A DNA stretch of 64,000 nt from Actinoplanes derwentensis. Lineage in GTDB: Bacteria > Actinomycetota > Actinomycetes > Mycobacteriales > Micromonosporaceae. The notes below the pieces were generated by a model. That model searched no databases, was not told the DNA's origin, and saw only the letters and a list, made by a program, of their open reading frames with translations. A program made the translations under genes and the position numbers. This document shows positions 17,081-24,951 of this stretch, piece by piece (positions within the stretch are counted from its first letter, which is position 1; every line of letters starts with the position of its first letter). Location: NCBI RefSeq assembly GCF_900104725.1, contig NZ_LT629758.1, positions 9,324,001-9,388,000 on the forward strand, written 5' to 3'.

Positions 17081-18151
17081 ATGAGCAGCGTCGTCGTAAT
17101 CACCGGATCGGCCGGTCTGATCGGGTCGGAAGCGGTCCGCCACTTCGCCGCACTCGGCATGGACGTGGTCGGGGTCGACAACGACATGCGCGGCTACTTC
17201 TTCGGCGCCGACGGTTCCACCAAGTGGAACCTGCAGCGCATGGTCAAAGAGGTCGGCGACCGTTACACGCACCACAGCATCGACATCCGGGACCGGGACG
17301 GCCTCGACAAGCTCTTCACCGAGCTGGGTTCGAACATCGGCCTGGTGATCCACGCCGCCGCGCAGCCGAGCCACGACTGGGCCGCCCGCGAGCCGTTCAC
17401 CGACTTCGACGTGAACGCGGTCGGCACGATCAACATGCTGGAGGCGACCCGCCGTCACGCGATCGAGGCGCCGTTCATCTTCACCTCGACCAACAAGGTC
17501 TACGGGGACACCCCCAACTCGCTGCCGCTGGTCGAGCAGGAGACCCGCTGGGAGCTGCCCGAGAATCACCAGTGGTTCGGTGGCATCGACGAGACCATGT
17601 CGATCGACAGCAGCATGCACTCGGTCTTCGGTGCCTCGAAGGTGGCGGCCGACATCATGGTGCAGGAGTACGGCCGCTACTTCGGCATGCCGACCGCGGT
17701 GTTCCGGGGCGGCACCCTGACCGGTCCCGGCCACTCGGCGGCGGAACTGCACGGCTTCCTGGCGTACGTGATGCGCTGTGTGATGGAGCAGCGGACGTAC
17801 CGGATCTTCGGGTACAAGGGGAAGATGGTGCGCGACGCCATCCACTCGCACGACCTGATCACCGCGTTCGAGGCGTTCCACCAGGCGCCGCGGGTCGCCG
17901 AGGTCTACAACATGGGTGGCGGCCGGTTCTCGAACTGTTCGCACATCGAGGCGTTCAAGATCGCTTCGGAGATCACCGGGCTAGAGGCCCGCACCGAGTA
18001 CGTCGAGGAGAACCGGGCCGGCGACCACCAGTGGTGGATCAGCGGCACCGGGCGGTTCGAGGCGCATTACCCGAGCTGGAAGCTCACCTATGACGTTCCG
18101 GCGATTCTTCGGGAGATCTACGAGGCCAACCACGAGATGTGGAAGGCCTGA
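17081..18151 (+). CDS. NAD-dependent sugar-nucleotide epimerase (CDP-paratose 2-epimerase/TyvE-like)
   Basis: 356 residues from ATG 17081, preceded by a GGAGG ribosome-binding site. Extended SDR fold: NAD-binding [19 protein letters not shown] at the N-terminus and [11 protein letters not shown] in the middle. The active-site region reads [20 protein letters not shown], so the usual YxxxK pair is FxxxK. The rest matches the TyvE-like group ([20 protein letters not shown], then [10 protein letters not shown]). TyvE makes CDP-tyvelose, but this soluble subgroup occurs widely without CDP-sugar genes, and none are near here. It stands alone, ended by a strong terminator. Epimerase fold is certain, substrate is not. 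Confidence 0.82.
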   Translation: MSSVVVITGSAGLIGSEAVRHFAALGMDVVGVDNDMRGYFFGADGSTKWNLQRMVKEVGDRYTHHSIDIRDRDGLDKLFTELGSNIGLVIHAAAQPSHDWAAREPFTDFDVNAVGTINMLEATRRHAIEAPFIFTSTNKVYGDTPNSLPLVEQETRWELPENHQWFGGIDETMSIDSSMHSVFGASKVAADIMVQEYGRYFGMPTAVFRGGTLTGPGHSAAELHGFLAYVMRCVMEQRTYRIFGYKGKMVRDAIHSHDLITAFEAFHQAPRVAEVYNMGGGRFSNCSHIEAFKIASEITGLEARTEYVEENRAGDHQWWISGTGRFEAHYPSWKLTYDVPAILREIYEANHEMWKA

Positions 18152-18170
18152 CACGTACTTTCCTTAGATA

Positions 18171-18208
18171 ACGCGGTCGTGCGGCATTCAGCCGCGCGGC
18201 CGCGTTTT
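18171..18208 (+). terminator. Rho-independent terminator after the epimerase gene
   Basis: 15-bp arms (18171-18185 and 18191-18205) pair with two G-U wobbles around loop ATTCA and are followed by TTT and a further T-rich stretch. It lies 20 bp past the epimerase stop. Confidence 0.8.
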
Positions 18209-18274
18209 CTGTGCCTTTTCGGTAAGGGGTATTTACGTAATGACCCGTTAACCAAGGTTCGGTACATTACGGAT

Positions 18275-20401
18275 ATGTCCGACTTGACGCAGTTCCTGCG
18301 CCGGGACTTGCCGGCGTCCATCGTCGTGTTCCTGATCGCCATCCCGCTGTCGCTCGGCATCGCCGCGGCATCGGGAGCGCCCTTACTCGCGGGCCTCGTC
18401 GCCGCCGTCGTCGGCGGCATCGTGGCGGGTGCCCTCGGCGGATCTCCGCTCCAGGTCAGCGGGCCCGCAGCCGGTCTCACCGTGATCGTCGCGGGGACCG
18501 TCGCCACCTTCGGTTTCGCCGGGACGGCAGCCATCGTCGCCGTCGCCGGTCTGGTCCAGATCGCCCTCGGCGTGTCCCGGCTCGGCCGGGCCGCCCTGGC
18601 CCTCTCACCGGCCGTCGTGCACGGCATGCTCGCCGGGATCGGGCTGGTCATCGCCCTCAGCCAGGTGCACGTGATGCTCGGCGGAGCCCCGCAGAGCTCC
18701 GCCTGGCAGAACATGATCGACCTGCCCGCTCAGATCGCCGGCAACCACAGCGTGACCACCATGCTGGGCGTCGGCACCGTCGCCGTCCTGGTCGTCTGGC
18801 CCCGCCTGGTCCGGGTCTCCCTGCTACCCGCGGCCCTGGTCGCGGTGGTGTCGATGACCGCGCTCGCGTCGGCCATCGGCGCCGACGTGACACGCGTCCA
18901 GCTCCCCGACGAACCACTCGCCGAACTGATCCGGCCCGCCTGGCCGGACGCGCCACTGCGCGAGATCGTCGTCGCGGTGCTGACCATCGCGATCGTCGCG
19001 AGTGTCGAATCCCTGCTCTCCGCCGTCGCCGTGGACAAACTGCACGACGGCCCGCGCGCCGACCTCAACCGGGAACTCATCGGCCAGGGGGCCGCCAACA
19101 CCGCCTCCGGGCTGCTCGGCGGCCTGCCGGTCACCGGCGTGATCGTGCGCAGCTCCACCAACGTCGCCGCCGGAGCGCGCACCCGCGGATCAGCGATCCT
19201 GCACGGTGTCTGGATCGCGGCGTTCGTGCTGTTCTTCGCCGGCTTGATGGAGACCATCCCGATGGGGGTGCTGGCCGCCGTACTCATCGTGGTGGGTCTG
19301 CGGTTGATCAGCCTGGCGCAGATCCGCACCTACACACGGCACCGGGAACTGCCCACCTACCTGGTCACGGCAGTCGCCGTCGTCTTCACCGACCTGCTCA
19401 CCGGTGTCGCCCTCGGCATGGTCACGGCGGTCGTGCTGATCCTCTGGCGGCTCACCCGCTCGGAGATCCGCCGGGACGAACGGGCCCCCGGCGACTGGTT
19501 GGTCACCATCAGTGGCACCCTGTCGTTCGTCGAATCGGCCCGGCTCAGCCGCGAACTCGGCAGTCTGCCACCCGGCGCGGCGGTCGAGGTCGAACTGCAC
19601 CTCGACTACCTCGACCACGGTGCCTTCGAGACGATCAAAGACTGGAAGGCCGGGTACGAACGGACCGGCGGCTCGGTCCGGATCCGGGAAGTGCACGACT
19701 CCTGGTTCCATCAGGCCACCTCCGGCCGGCTCGGCGACGGCAAACGCACCCCGCGCCTGATCGGCTCCTGGTCCCGTTGGCAGAACATGGACCAGCAGCG
19801 GCGCGGCGCGATGGCAGCCGGTATCGCCGAGTTCGAGCGCAACGTCGCCCCGATGGTCCGGCCCGAACTGGCCGACCTGGCCCGCGACGGCCAGCACCCG
19901 GAGCAGCTCTTCATCACCTGCGCCGACTCGCGGCTGGTCCCCAACCTGATCACCGCGAGCGGGCCGGGTGACCTGTTCTGCGTCCGCAACATCGGCAACA
20001 TCGTCCCGCCGCACGACACCGGCGACACGTCGGTCGGAGCGGCCATCGAATTCGCCGTCGACATCCTCGGCGTCACCACGATCACCGTCTGCGGCCACTC
20101 CGGCTGCGGCGCGGTCCGGGCCCTGATGAACGACGCGGCCGGCCCGGACTCGTCGCTGGGCGAATGGCTGGGCCACTCCGGCGTCCGCTTCACCGACGTC
20201 ACCGACGAGGAACGCTGCTGCACCGACAACGTGTACCAGCAGCTGGTCAACCTGCGCACCTACCCGACGGTGCTGGCCGCCGAATCCGCCGGCCGCCTGA
20301 GCCTCACCGGTCTGTACTTCGACCTGACCGAGGCCCGCATGTACGAGGTGGACCCGATCCGCGGCGAAACCCACCCCATCTCCGTCAAACCCGCCGCCTG
20401 A
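18275..20401 (+). CDS. SulP-family anion transporter fused to beta-carbonic anhydrase
   Basis: 708 residues from ATG 18275; the upstream in-frame extension overlaps the terminator and is rejected. Residues ~1-400 hold the SulP core of about a dozen membrane segments (PASIVVFLIAIPLSLGIAAA, then SGPAAGLTVIVAG). A STAS-like domain follows at ~410-490. The C-terminal ~210 residues are a beta-carbonic anhydrase with all zinc ligands: C549 and the D551/R553 dyad in CADSR, then H608 and C611 in CGHSGCG. Fusion of a bicarbonate transporter to the enzyme that interconverts CO2 and bicarbonate suggests inorganic-carbon or pH handling at the membrane. Confidence 0.93.
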   Translation: MSDLTQFLRRDLPASIVVFLIAIPLSLGIAAASGAPLLAGLVAAVVGGIVAGALGGSPLQVSGPAAGLTVIVAGTVATFGFAGTAAIVAVAGLVQIALGVSRLGRAALALSPAVVHGMLAGIGLVIALSQVHVMLGGAPQSSAWQNMIDLPAQIAGNHSVTTMLGVGTVAVLVVWPRLVRVSLLPAALVAVVSMTALASAIGADVTRVQLPDEPLAELIRPAWPDAPLREIVVAVLTIAIVASVESLLSAVAVDKLHDGPRADLNRELIGQGAANTASGLLGGLPVTGVIVRSSTNVAAGARTRGSAILHGVWIAAFVLFFAGLMETIPMGVLAAVLIVVGLRLISLAQIRTYTRHRELPTYLVTAVAVVFTDLLTGVALGMVTAVVLILWRLTRSEIRRDERAPGDWLVTISGTLSFVESARLSRELGSLPPGAAVEVELHLDYLDHGAFETIKDWKAGYERTGGSVRIREVHDSWFHQATSGRLGDGKRTPRLIGSWSRWQNMDQQRRGAMAAGIAEFERNVAPMVRPELADLARDGQHPEQLFITCADSRLVPNLITASGPGDLFCVRNIGNIVPPHDTGDTSVGAAIEFAVDILGVTTITVCGHSGCGAVRALMNDAAGPDSSLGEWLGHSGVRFTDVTDEERCCTDNVYQQLVNLRTYPTVLAAESAGRLSLTGLYFDLTEARMYEVDPIRGETHPISVKPAA

Positions 20402-20410
20402 CCCCACACC

Positions 20411-20459
20411 GAGAAACGGCGTTCGGGGCCCGCTTCGTACGGACCTCGAACGCCGTCTC
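20411..20459. terminator. Hairpin terminator downstream of the SulP fusion
   Basis: Arms ACGGCGTTCG (20416-20425) and CGAACGCCGT (20447-20456) are perfect complements, extended by imperfect pairing on both sides. No T-tract, common in high-GC actinobacteria. It lies between convergent genes. Confidence 0.65.
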
Positions 20460-20479
20460 GCTCCCCGGTGGCGCTCGGA

Positions 20480-20522
20480 GTGTGGTGAGTTGGGGTGCGA
20501 ATCGCACCGTAAGTCGGCACGC
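20480..20522. repeat. Intergenic palindromic repeat, copy 6
   Basis: 43-bp copy (left GTGTGGTGAGTTGGGG, centre TGCGAATCGCA, right CCGTAAGTCGGCACGC) in the convergent gap between the SulP fusion and the membrane/HhH gene, just after the hairpin terminator. Confidence 0.75.
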
Positions 20523-20556
20523 AACTGGTGGCTATGCCTGGTGCTGCGGGGGAGGG

Positions 20557-21411
20557 TCAGCGGGGGATGAAGATCAGGCGGTCGCGGAAGGTCGCCAGCT
20601 TCTCGGGGGTCAGGGCGGCGCAGTAGACGATCAGTTCCTCGGGGGTGGACAGGCCGTTGTGCACGTCGCGGACGGCGATGATCTCGTCCGCCAAGGGGCG
20701 GTCGATGTGCAGGTGGCGGGCCAGGTGCTCGGCGGGCACGTGGTTGACGTCGACCAGGCCGCCGTCGTCGTACTGGCGGCCGGGCATGTCGGGGCGGCCG
20801 ATCATCAACTCGGCGGCCATCGACGGCTGGGTGGCCTGGAGCTTGCGCGCCTCCTCGCGGCGGCCGGCCCGCCATCGGGCCCGGGCCAGCGCCGGGTCGA
20901 CGCCGGGCTGGTGCCAGGGCGGCGGCGGGGGCGGGTAGTGGGACAGCGCGGGCGAGCCGGACCGTCGTGGTGGGCCGGGGCGCGGTGCCTGACCGGTGCC
21001 GGCCGGGTGATTCGGGTAGCGGACGTGACCGGTGCGGGGGGTCGCTGTGCCGTACACCCGCGGTTGGGGGTGGCGGTGGAAGTGTTCGGCCCGGACCCGG
21101 GCGCCCAGGAAGGCGACGTGCACCATCCCGATGATCATCATGATGAAGTAGGCGACGCTGACCAGGACGTTGGCCGTGGTTTCGGGTTCGGTGTCGGTGG
21201 CTGCCGAGAGTCCACAGTTGATGAGGATCACCGCGAAGTAGCCGCCGGCGAGCATCCCGTGCAACTGGGACCGCAGTTTGATCGCACCGGTCAGCACCAT
21301 CGGCGCCGTGCCCAGACCGCAGGTCAGCAGTGGAACCAGGAACCACCACCAGGTGACCGGAGGGTCCGGTGGTCGCTGCCATCCGGCACCGGTACGCGGA
21401 TCGGGCTGCAT
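20557..21411 (-). CDS. Membrane protein with C-terminal helix-hairpin-helix domain
   Basis: 284 residues. The N-terminal ~110 residues contain three or four hydrophobic segments (TWWWFLVPLLTCGLGTAPMV, then LAGGYFAVILINCGLSAA, then VLVSVAYFIMMIIGMVHVAF). A basic, proline-rich cytoplasmic linker (~115-180, including a run of seven Pro) follows. The last ~65 residues, VDVNHVPAEHLARHLHIDRP onwards, have the ComEA/type II secretion-like HhH pattern that normally binds DNA or packs against partner proteins. The order is unusual: membrane anchor first, HhH last and probably cytoplasmic. It is monocistronic; no functional partner is adjacent. Confidence 0.75.
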   Translation of the reverse strand: MQPDPRTGAGWQRPPDPPVTWWWFLVPLLTCGLGTAPMVLTGAIKLRSQLHGMLAGGYFAVILINCGLSAATDTEPETTANVLVSVAYFIMMIIGMVHVAFLGARVRAEHFHRHPQPRVYGTATPRTGHVRYPNHPAGTGQAPRPGPPRRSGSPALSHYPPPPPPWHQPGVDPALARARWRAGRREEARKLQATQPSMAAELMIGRPDMPGRQYDDGGLVDVNHVPAEHLARHLHIDRPLADEIIAVRDVHNGLSTPEELIVYCAALTPEKLATFRDRLIFIPR

Positions 21412-21473
21412 GCCCCGACGGTAGAACCGCTGGGCAAGTTCGGCCAGCGGTAGTCCCCCGGACAGGGGTCGGA

Positions 21474-21506
21474 CCCGCCCGCGCCCGGTCGGCGGGCGCG
21501 GGCGGG
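21474..21506 (-). terminator. Terminator of the large GH87 gene
   Basis: A perfect 14-bp GC-rich hairpin (21474-21487 with 21493-21506, 5-base loop) begins 8 bp beyond the GH87 stop on the minus strand. There is no T-tract. Confidence 0.7.
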
Positions 21507-21513
21507 CCGGGGA

Positions 21514-24500
21514 TCAGTTGCGGTTGATGGTGAACGTGCTGGTCGGGTTCTCGATGTCGCGGTAGTTGTTGCTGAGCTGCAGGTTGTTGAAGGTCACCGA
21601 GCCGACCGCGGGACCCTGCCCGGCCTCCGGCAGCGGGTTGGCCCAGATCGCGTAACCGGACTTGGCGTCGTACTGGTCACCGCTCTTCTGCGCCCCGCTG
21701 ATCGTGACGTTGGTGAAGACGGTGTCCTTGACCGGGTTCTGCGGCTGTCCGCCGACGTAGTTGGTCTGGAACATGATTCCCGAGTAGGTCGGGTCGACGA
21801 TGTCGACGTTCGAGACCCGGATGCCCTGGAACACCTTCGACGCGGAGAACACCCAGATCGCCGGGAAAACCTGGTTGCCCCAGAAGTGGCCACCGGACCG
21901 GATGACCGAGATGTTGTCCAGGACGGTCGGCGGGTCGGCGCCGAAACCGTTCATCGGGTAGCCGAAGTCCAGCGAGCTGATCGTGATGCCCGAGTAGACC
22001 AGGGTGTCCGCGATGTAGATGTTCTTGAACGTGTTGGCGTAGCCGCCGTAGACCGCGATCCCGGCCGCCCGCCACGTCAGAATCGACGTCAGGTTCGAGA
22101 AGACGTTGTTGATCTCGTCGGCGCCGCCCGCGTCGATCGCCGAGAACAGCGCGAAGCTGTCGTCGCCGGTGGCTCGGGCCTCGTTGTTGTCGACCAGGTT
22201 GCCGGTCGAGCCGTTGGTCATGTTGACGCCGTCGGCGAAGGTGTTCCGGATCCGCGAATTCTTGATCACCATGTCGTCGGTGTTCGCGCCCCAGTACAGG
22301 CAGACCACGTGCTCGGCCCAGATGTCGTCGATGGTGATGTCGGCGACGTTGGCGAAGTCGAAGACCTTGCCGGGGCCGTCGATGCGGATCGTGTAGTTGC
22401 CGAAGAACGCGAAGCCCGCGAACGTCGACCCGTTGGCGGTGGCGTCGGCCCGGAAACCGGCGTCCGTCTCGGTCTGGGTGGACGGCGTGTGGAAGCGGGT
22501 GAACCACGGTCCGGCGCCGACGATCTTGAGTGCCCGGCCGTACACCTGGAACTTGTTCGCGGTCTGGTAGTCCCCGGCCGGGAGGTAGACGCCCAGCTTG
22601 GTGGTGTCCTGCCGGGCCGCGTCCAGGGCGGCCTGCACCGACTGCTGGTCGAAACCGGCCGGGACGACGTACTTCGACACGTCCGGGTTGGCGATCGGCG
22701 CGACCTGCTCCAGGTTGATGAAGTCGATCGCGATGGTGCCGGTGTTGACGGCGTCCTTCTGCAACTTGACGGTACTTCCGGCCGGGAACGATCCGGTCAA
22801 CACGACGTTCGCCTCGTCGTAGATGTGCCGTGGGTCGCTGCCGGAGTTCTGCGGTGCCGCCTCGTTGCCGTAGAGCCACGCGTACTTCGAGGTCAGCGGC
22901 AGGGTCTTGTTGAGTGCACCGTTGACGTACACGTTGATCGAGCTGTTCGTGTTGTCCGGGATGGAGAACCGCGCGACAAGCGTGTTGGTGGCCGCCCGGG
23001 TGGTCCACTGGACGTAGGACCCGGTCTGGTTCAGGGTGACCGCCTTGCGGCCGGACGCCTCCCCGGCCAGGTCGCCGACGATCCGATTCGGTCCGACGAC
23101 TGCCGCGCCGCCACCGGTCTGACCTTCCTCGGCCTCGTAGAAGTCGAACGGCATGTTCGCGCCGCGACCCACGAAGAGCGGCTTCTCAGCGGTGTTGTTG
23201 GCCTGCTTGACCGGCAACTCCGCGGAGTCGGCGGCGATCACGGTCCGCACCGTGTAGCGGCCGTTCACCGCGGTCCACGAACCCGGGTCGAGGGTGGTCG
23301 ACGCACCGGCCGCGAGTGTTCCGGTGTAGGAACCGGTCAGCGTACGTGCCACCGTCGATCCGCTGAGGACCGTCAGTGTCACGGCGTGTGCACCCGGCGA
23401 CGTCGGGGCCGAACCCTGGTTCTTCAGAGTGACCGAGAACGACACCGCGTTACCGGCGGCCGGGGTGGCCGGGGACCACGTGACCGCCGAGGCGACCAGA
23501 TCGGCGCTGCTCACCGGCGTGACAATGAGCGCGGACGGGTGGGTCCAGGAGTTGTTCGCCTCGTTCGACTCGATGATCGCGCCGGCCTCGTCGACCTTCG
23601 CGGACAACTGGTAGCTGCCGGCGTCCTTCGCTCCGATGCTCGTCGACACCGTCTGTGACTGGCCGGCCGGCAATGCCGGGACCGCGACGGTGCCTACCTT
23701 CGTCGTACCCAGGTAGAAGTTGACGGTGGAAGCCGCCGCGGACGCGGTGCCCGCGTTGCGGACCGTGGCCGACGCGGTGATCGCGTCCGTCTCCACCGGT
23801 GCCGCCGGAGAGTAGCCGGTCGAGGTGATCGTCAGGTCCGGGTTTGGTGCCCACGAGCCGAAGGCCTGCAGTTCGGCGACCTGACCGCTCGGCGCGCCGG
23901 TGTTCGCGGTGAAGGAGAGCCGTAGGTCGGCGACGGTTGCGGAGACCGGCACGGTCACCGAGTTCCCGGTCGAGGGATTGAGGGTGTACGCCTTACTCGC
24001 GGCGACCGTGGTGAACGACGAGGCGTTCTGCTCCCGTCCGAGGACCGCGAACGTCTGCGTCCGGGTGCCCCACGCGCTCGACGGGTTGAGTTTGACGACC
24101 ACCGAGGTCAGCGCCGCGTTCGCACCCAGCTTGACGGTCAGGTCGGCGGGGAGGCCGCTGCCCTCCCAGTAGGTGGCGAGGTCCTCGTCGTTGGCGTTCG
24201 TCGCGACGAAGGAGTGCACCGTCGACGACGCGTCGATCGGCTTCTTCGCTGCCAGGTTGTCGCCGGTCGGCGGCTGGGGCTCCCCGGTACCGCCGCCCGG
24301 ACCGTAGATCTCCAGTTCGGAGAGCTGCCCGGCGGGCCAGCCGGTGTTCGCGGTGAACGTCAGCCGGACGTATCGGGTGCTCGTGTTGACGAGATCGATG
24401 GTGACAGTGTTGGCGGTGGACGGGTTGAACGTGTAGACGGCACTCGACTTGATCGTGGTGAACGTCGAGCCGTTCGTACTGCCCTGAATCGTCAACGTCT

Positions 24501-24816
24501 GCGTGCGGGTGGCCCAGACGGTGGCCGGCGGCAGCTTCAGGACGGCCTGGTTGATCTCGGTGCCGGCGCCGAGGTCGGCCTGCAGCCACTGCGGAAAGGC
24601 GTTGTTGCTGCTCTCCCAGTAGGTGTTCGGATTGGCGTCCCCGGCGTTCGAGGCCGTGTAGGACTCGGAGGTGCTGCTGGCCGTGAAGGTCTTGCCGGCG
24701 GCCAGGTTGGGACCGGCGGCGTTGGCGGCGGGAGCGTGGACGAGAGCACCGATGACGCTGGCGGCTGCCATCACCGCTATGGCTTTTATCGACAATCTGG
24801 ACATGCGGGAGCGCAC
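21514..24816 (-). CDS. Secreted multidomain GH87-type alpha-1,3-glucanase (1100 aa)
   Basis: Signal peptide in residues 1-~33 (IKAIAVMAAASVIGALVHAP, cut after ANAA). Domain order: F5/8C discoidin-like CBM (~37-170), second discoidin-like domain (~190-310), two CARDB modules (~325-425 and ~435-550), a carbohydrate-binding jelly-roll (~555-705), and a right-handed beta-helix to the end. In the helix, D862 (FADGVNM) and D885/D886 (TGDDSFALF) reproduce the three-Asp arrangement of GH87 alpha-1,3-glucanases and mycodextranases, with inverting action on mutan or nigeran. A paralogue with the same Asp spacing lies directly upstream. Release of nigero-oligosaccharides outside the cell would feed the neighbouring ABC importer. 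Confidence 0.82.
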   Translation of the reverse strand: MRSRMSRLSIKAIAVMAAASVIGALVHAPAANAAGPNLAAGKTFTASSTSESYTASNAGDANPNTYWESSNNAFPQWLQADLGAGTEINQAVLKLPPATVWATRTQTLTIQGSTNGSTFTTIKSSAVYTFNPSTANTVTIDLVNTSTRYVRLTFTANTGWPAGQLSELEIYGPGGGTGEPQPPTGDNLAAKKPIDASSTVHSFVATNANDEDLATYWEGSGLPADLTVKLGANAALTSVVVKLNPSSAWGTRTQTFAVLGREQNASSFTTVAASKAYTLNPSTGNSVTVPVSATVADLRLSFTANTGAPSGQVAELQAFGSWAPNPDLTITSTGYSPAAPVETDAITASATVRNAGTASAAASTVNFYLGTTKVGTVAVPALPAGQSQTVSTSIGAKDAGSYQLSAKVDEAGAIIESNEANNSWTHPSALIVTPVSSADLVASAVTWSPATPAAGNAVSFSVTLKNQGSAPTSPGAHAVTLTVLSGSTVARTLTGSYTGTLAAGASTTLDPGSWTAVNGRYTVRTVIAADSAELPVKQANNTAEKPLFVGRGANMPFDFYEAEEGQTGGGAAVVGPNRIVGDLAGEASGRKAVTLNQTGSYVQWTTRAATNTLVARFSIPDNTNSSINVYVNGALNKTLPLTSKYAWLYGNEAAPQNSGSDPRHIYDEANVVLTGSFPAGSTVKLQKDAVNTGTIAIDFINLEQVAPIANPDVSKYVVPAGFDQQSVQAALDAARQDTTKLGVYLPAGDYQTANKFQVYGRALKIVGAGPWFTRFHTPSTQTETDAGFRADATANGSTFAGFAFFGNYTIRIDGPGKVFDFANVADITIDDIWAEHVVCLYWGANTDDMVIKNSRIRNTFADGVNMTNGSTGNLVDNNEARATGDDSFALFSAIDAGGADEINNVFSNLTSILTWRAAGIAVYGGYANTFKNIYIADTLVYSGITISSLDFGYPMNGFGADPPTVLDNISVIRSGGHFWGNQVFPAIWVFSASKVFQGIRVSNVDIVDPTYSGIMFQTNYVGGQPQNPVKDTVFTNVTISGAQKSGDQYDAKSGYAIWANPLPEAGQGPAVGSVTFNNLQLSNNYRDIENPTSTFTINRN

Positions 24817-24908
24817 CCTTCTTCCGTGAGAGGTGTTTCGTGCGGTTTGTTCCGGAGGGTGCCGGTGGGCGGCCGCGATCGGCGTCCGGTGGGCTGCTCC
24901 GGAGGGGT

Positions 24909-24946
24909 GCCGGGGCGGGCGGCTTCGGTGGAGACCGCCCGCCCGG
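24909..24946 (-). terminator. Terminator between the two GH87 genes
   Basis: Arms around 24910-24922 and 24935-24946 (CCGCCCGCCCGG) pair with one bulged G. The hairpin starts 5 bp past the 762-residue GH87 stop on the minus strand, so the two GH87 genes are probably separate transcripts. Confidence 0.6.
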
Positions 24947-24951
24947 ACGTG

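Noticed and set aside
16916..17944. 342-codon minus-strand frame over the epimerase gene
   Set aside because: Shadow of the epimerase; it has no domain and lacks ribosome-binding support.
19190..21382. 730-codon minus-strand open frame across the SulP fusion
   Set aside because: Antisense of a motif-rich gene, no recognisable domain, and it also covers a terminator and a repeat.
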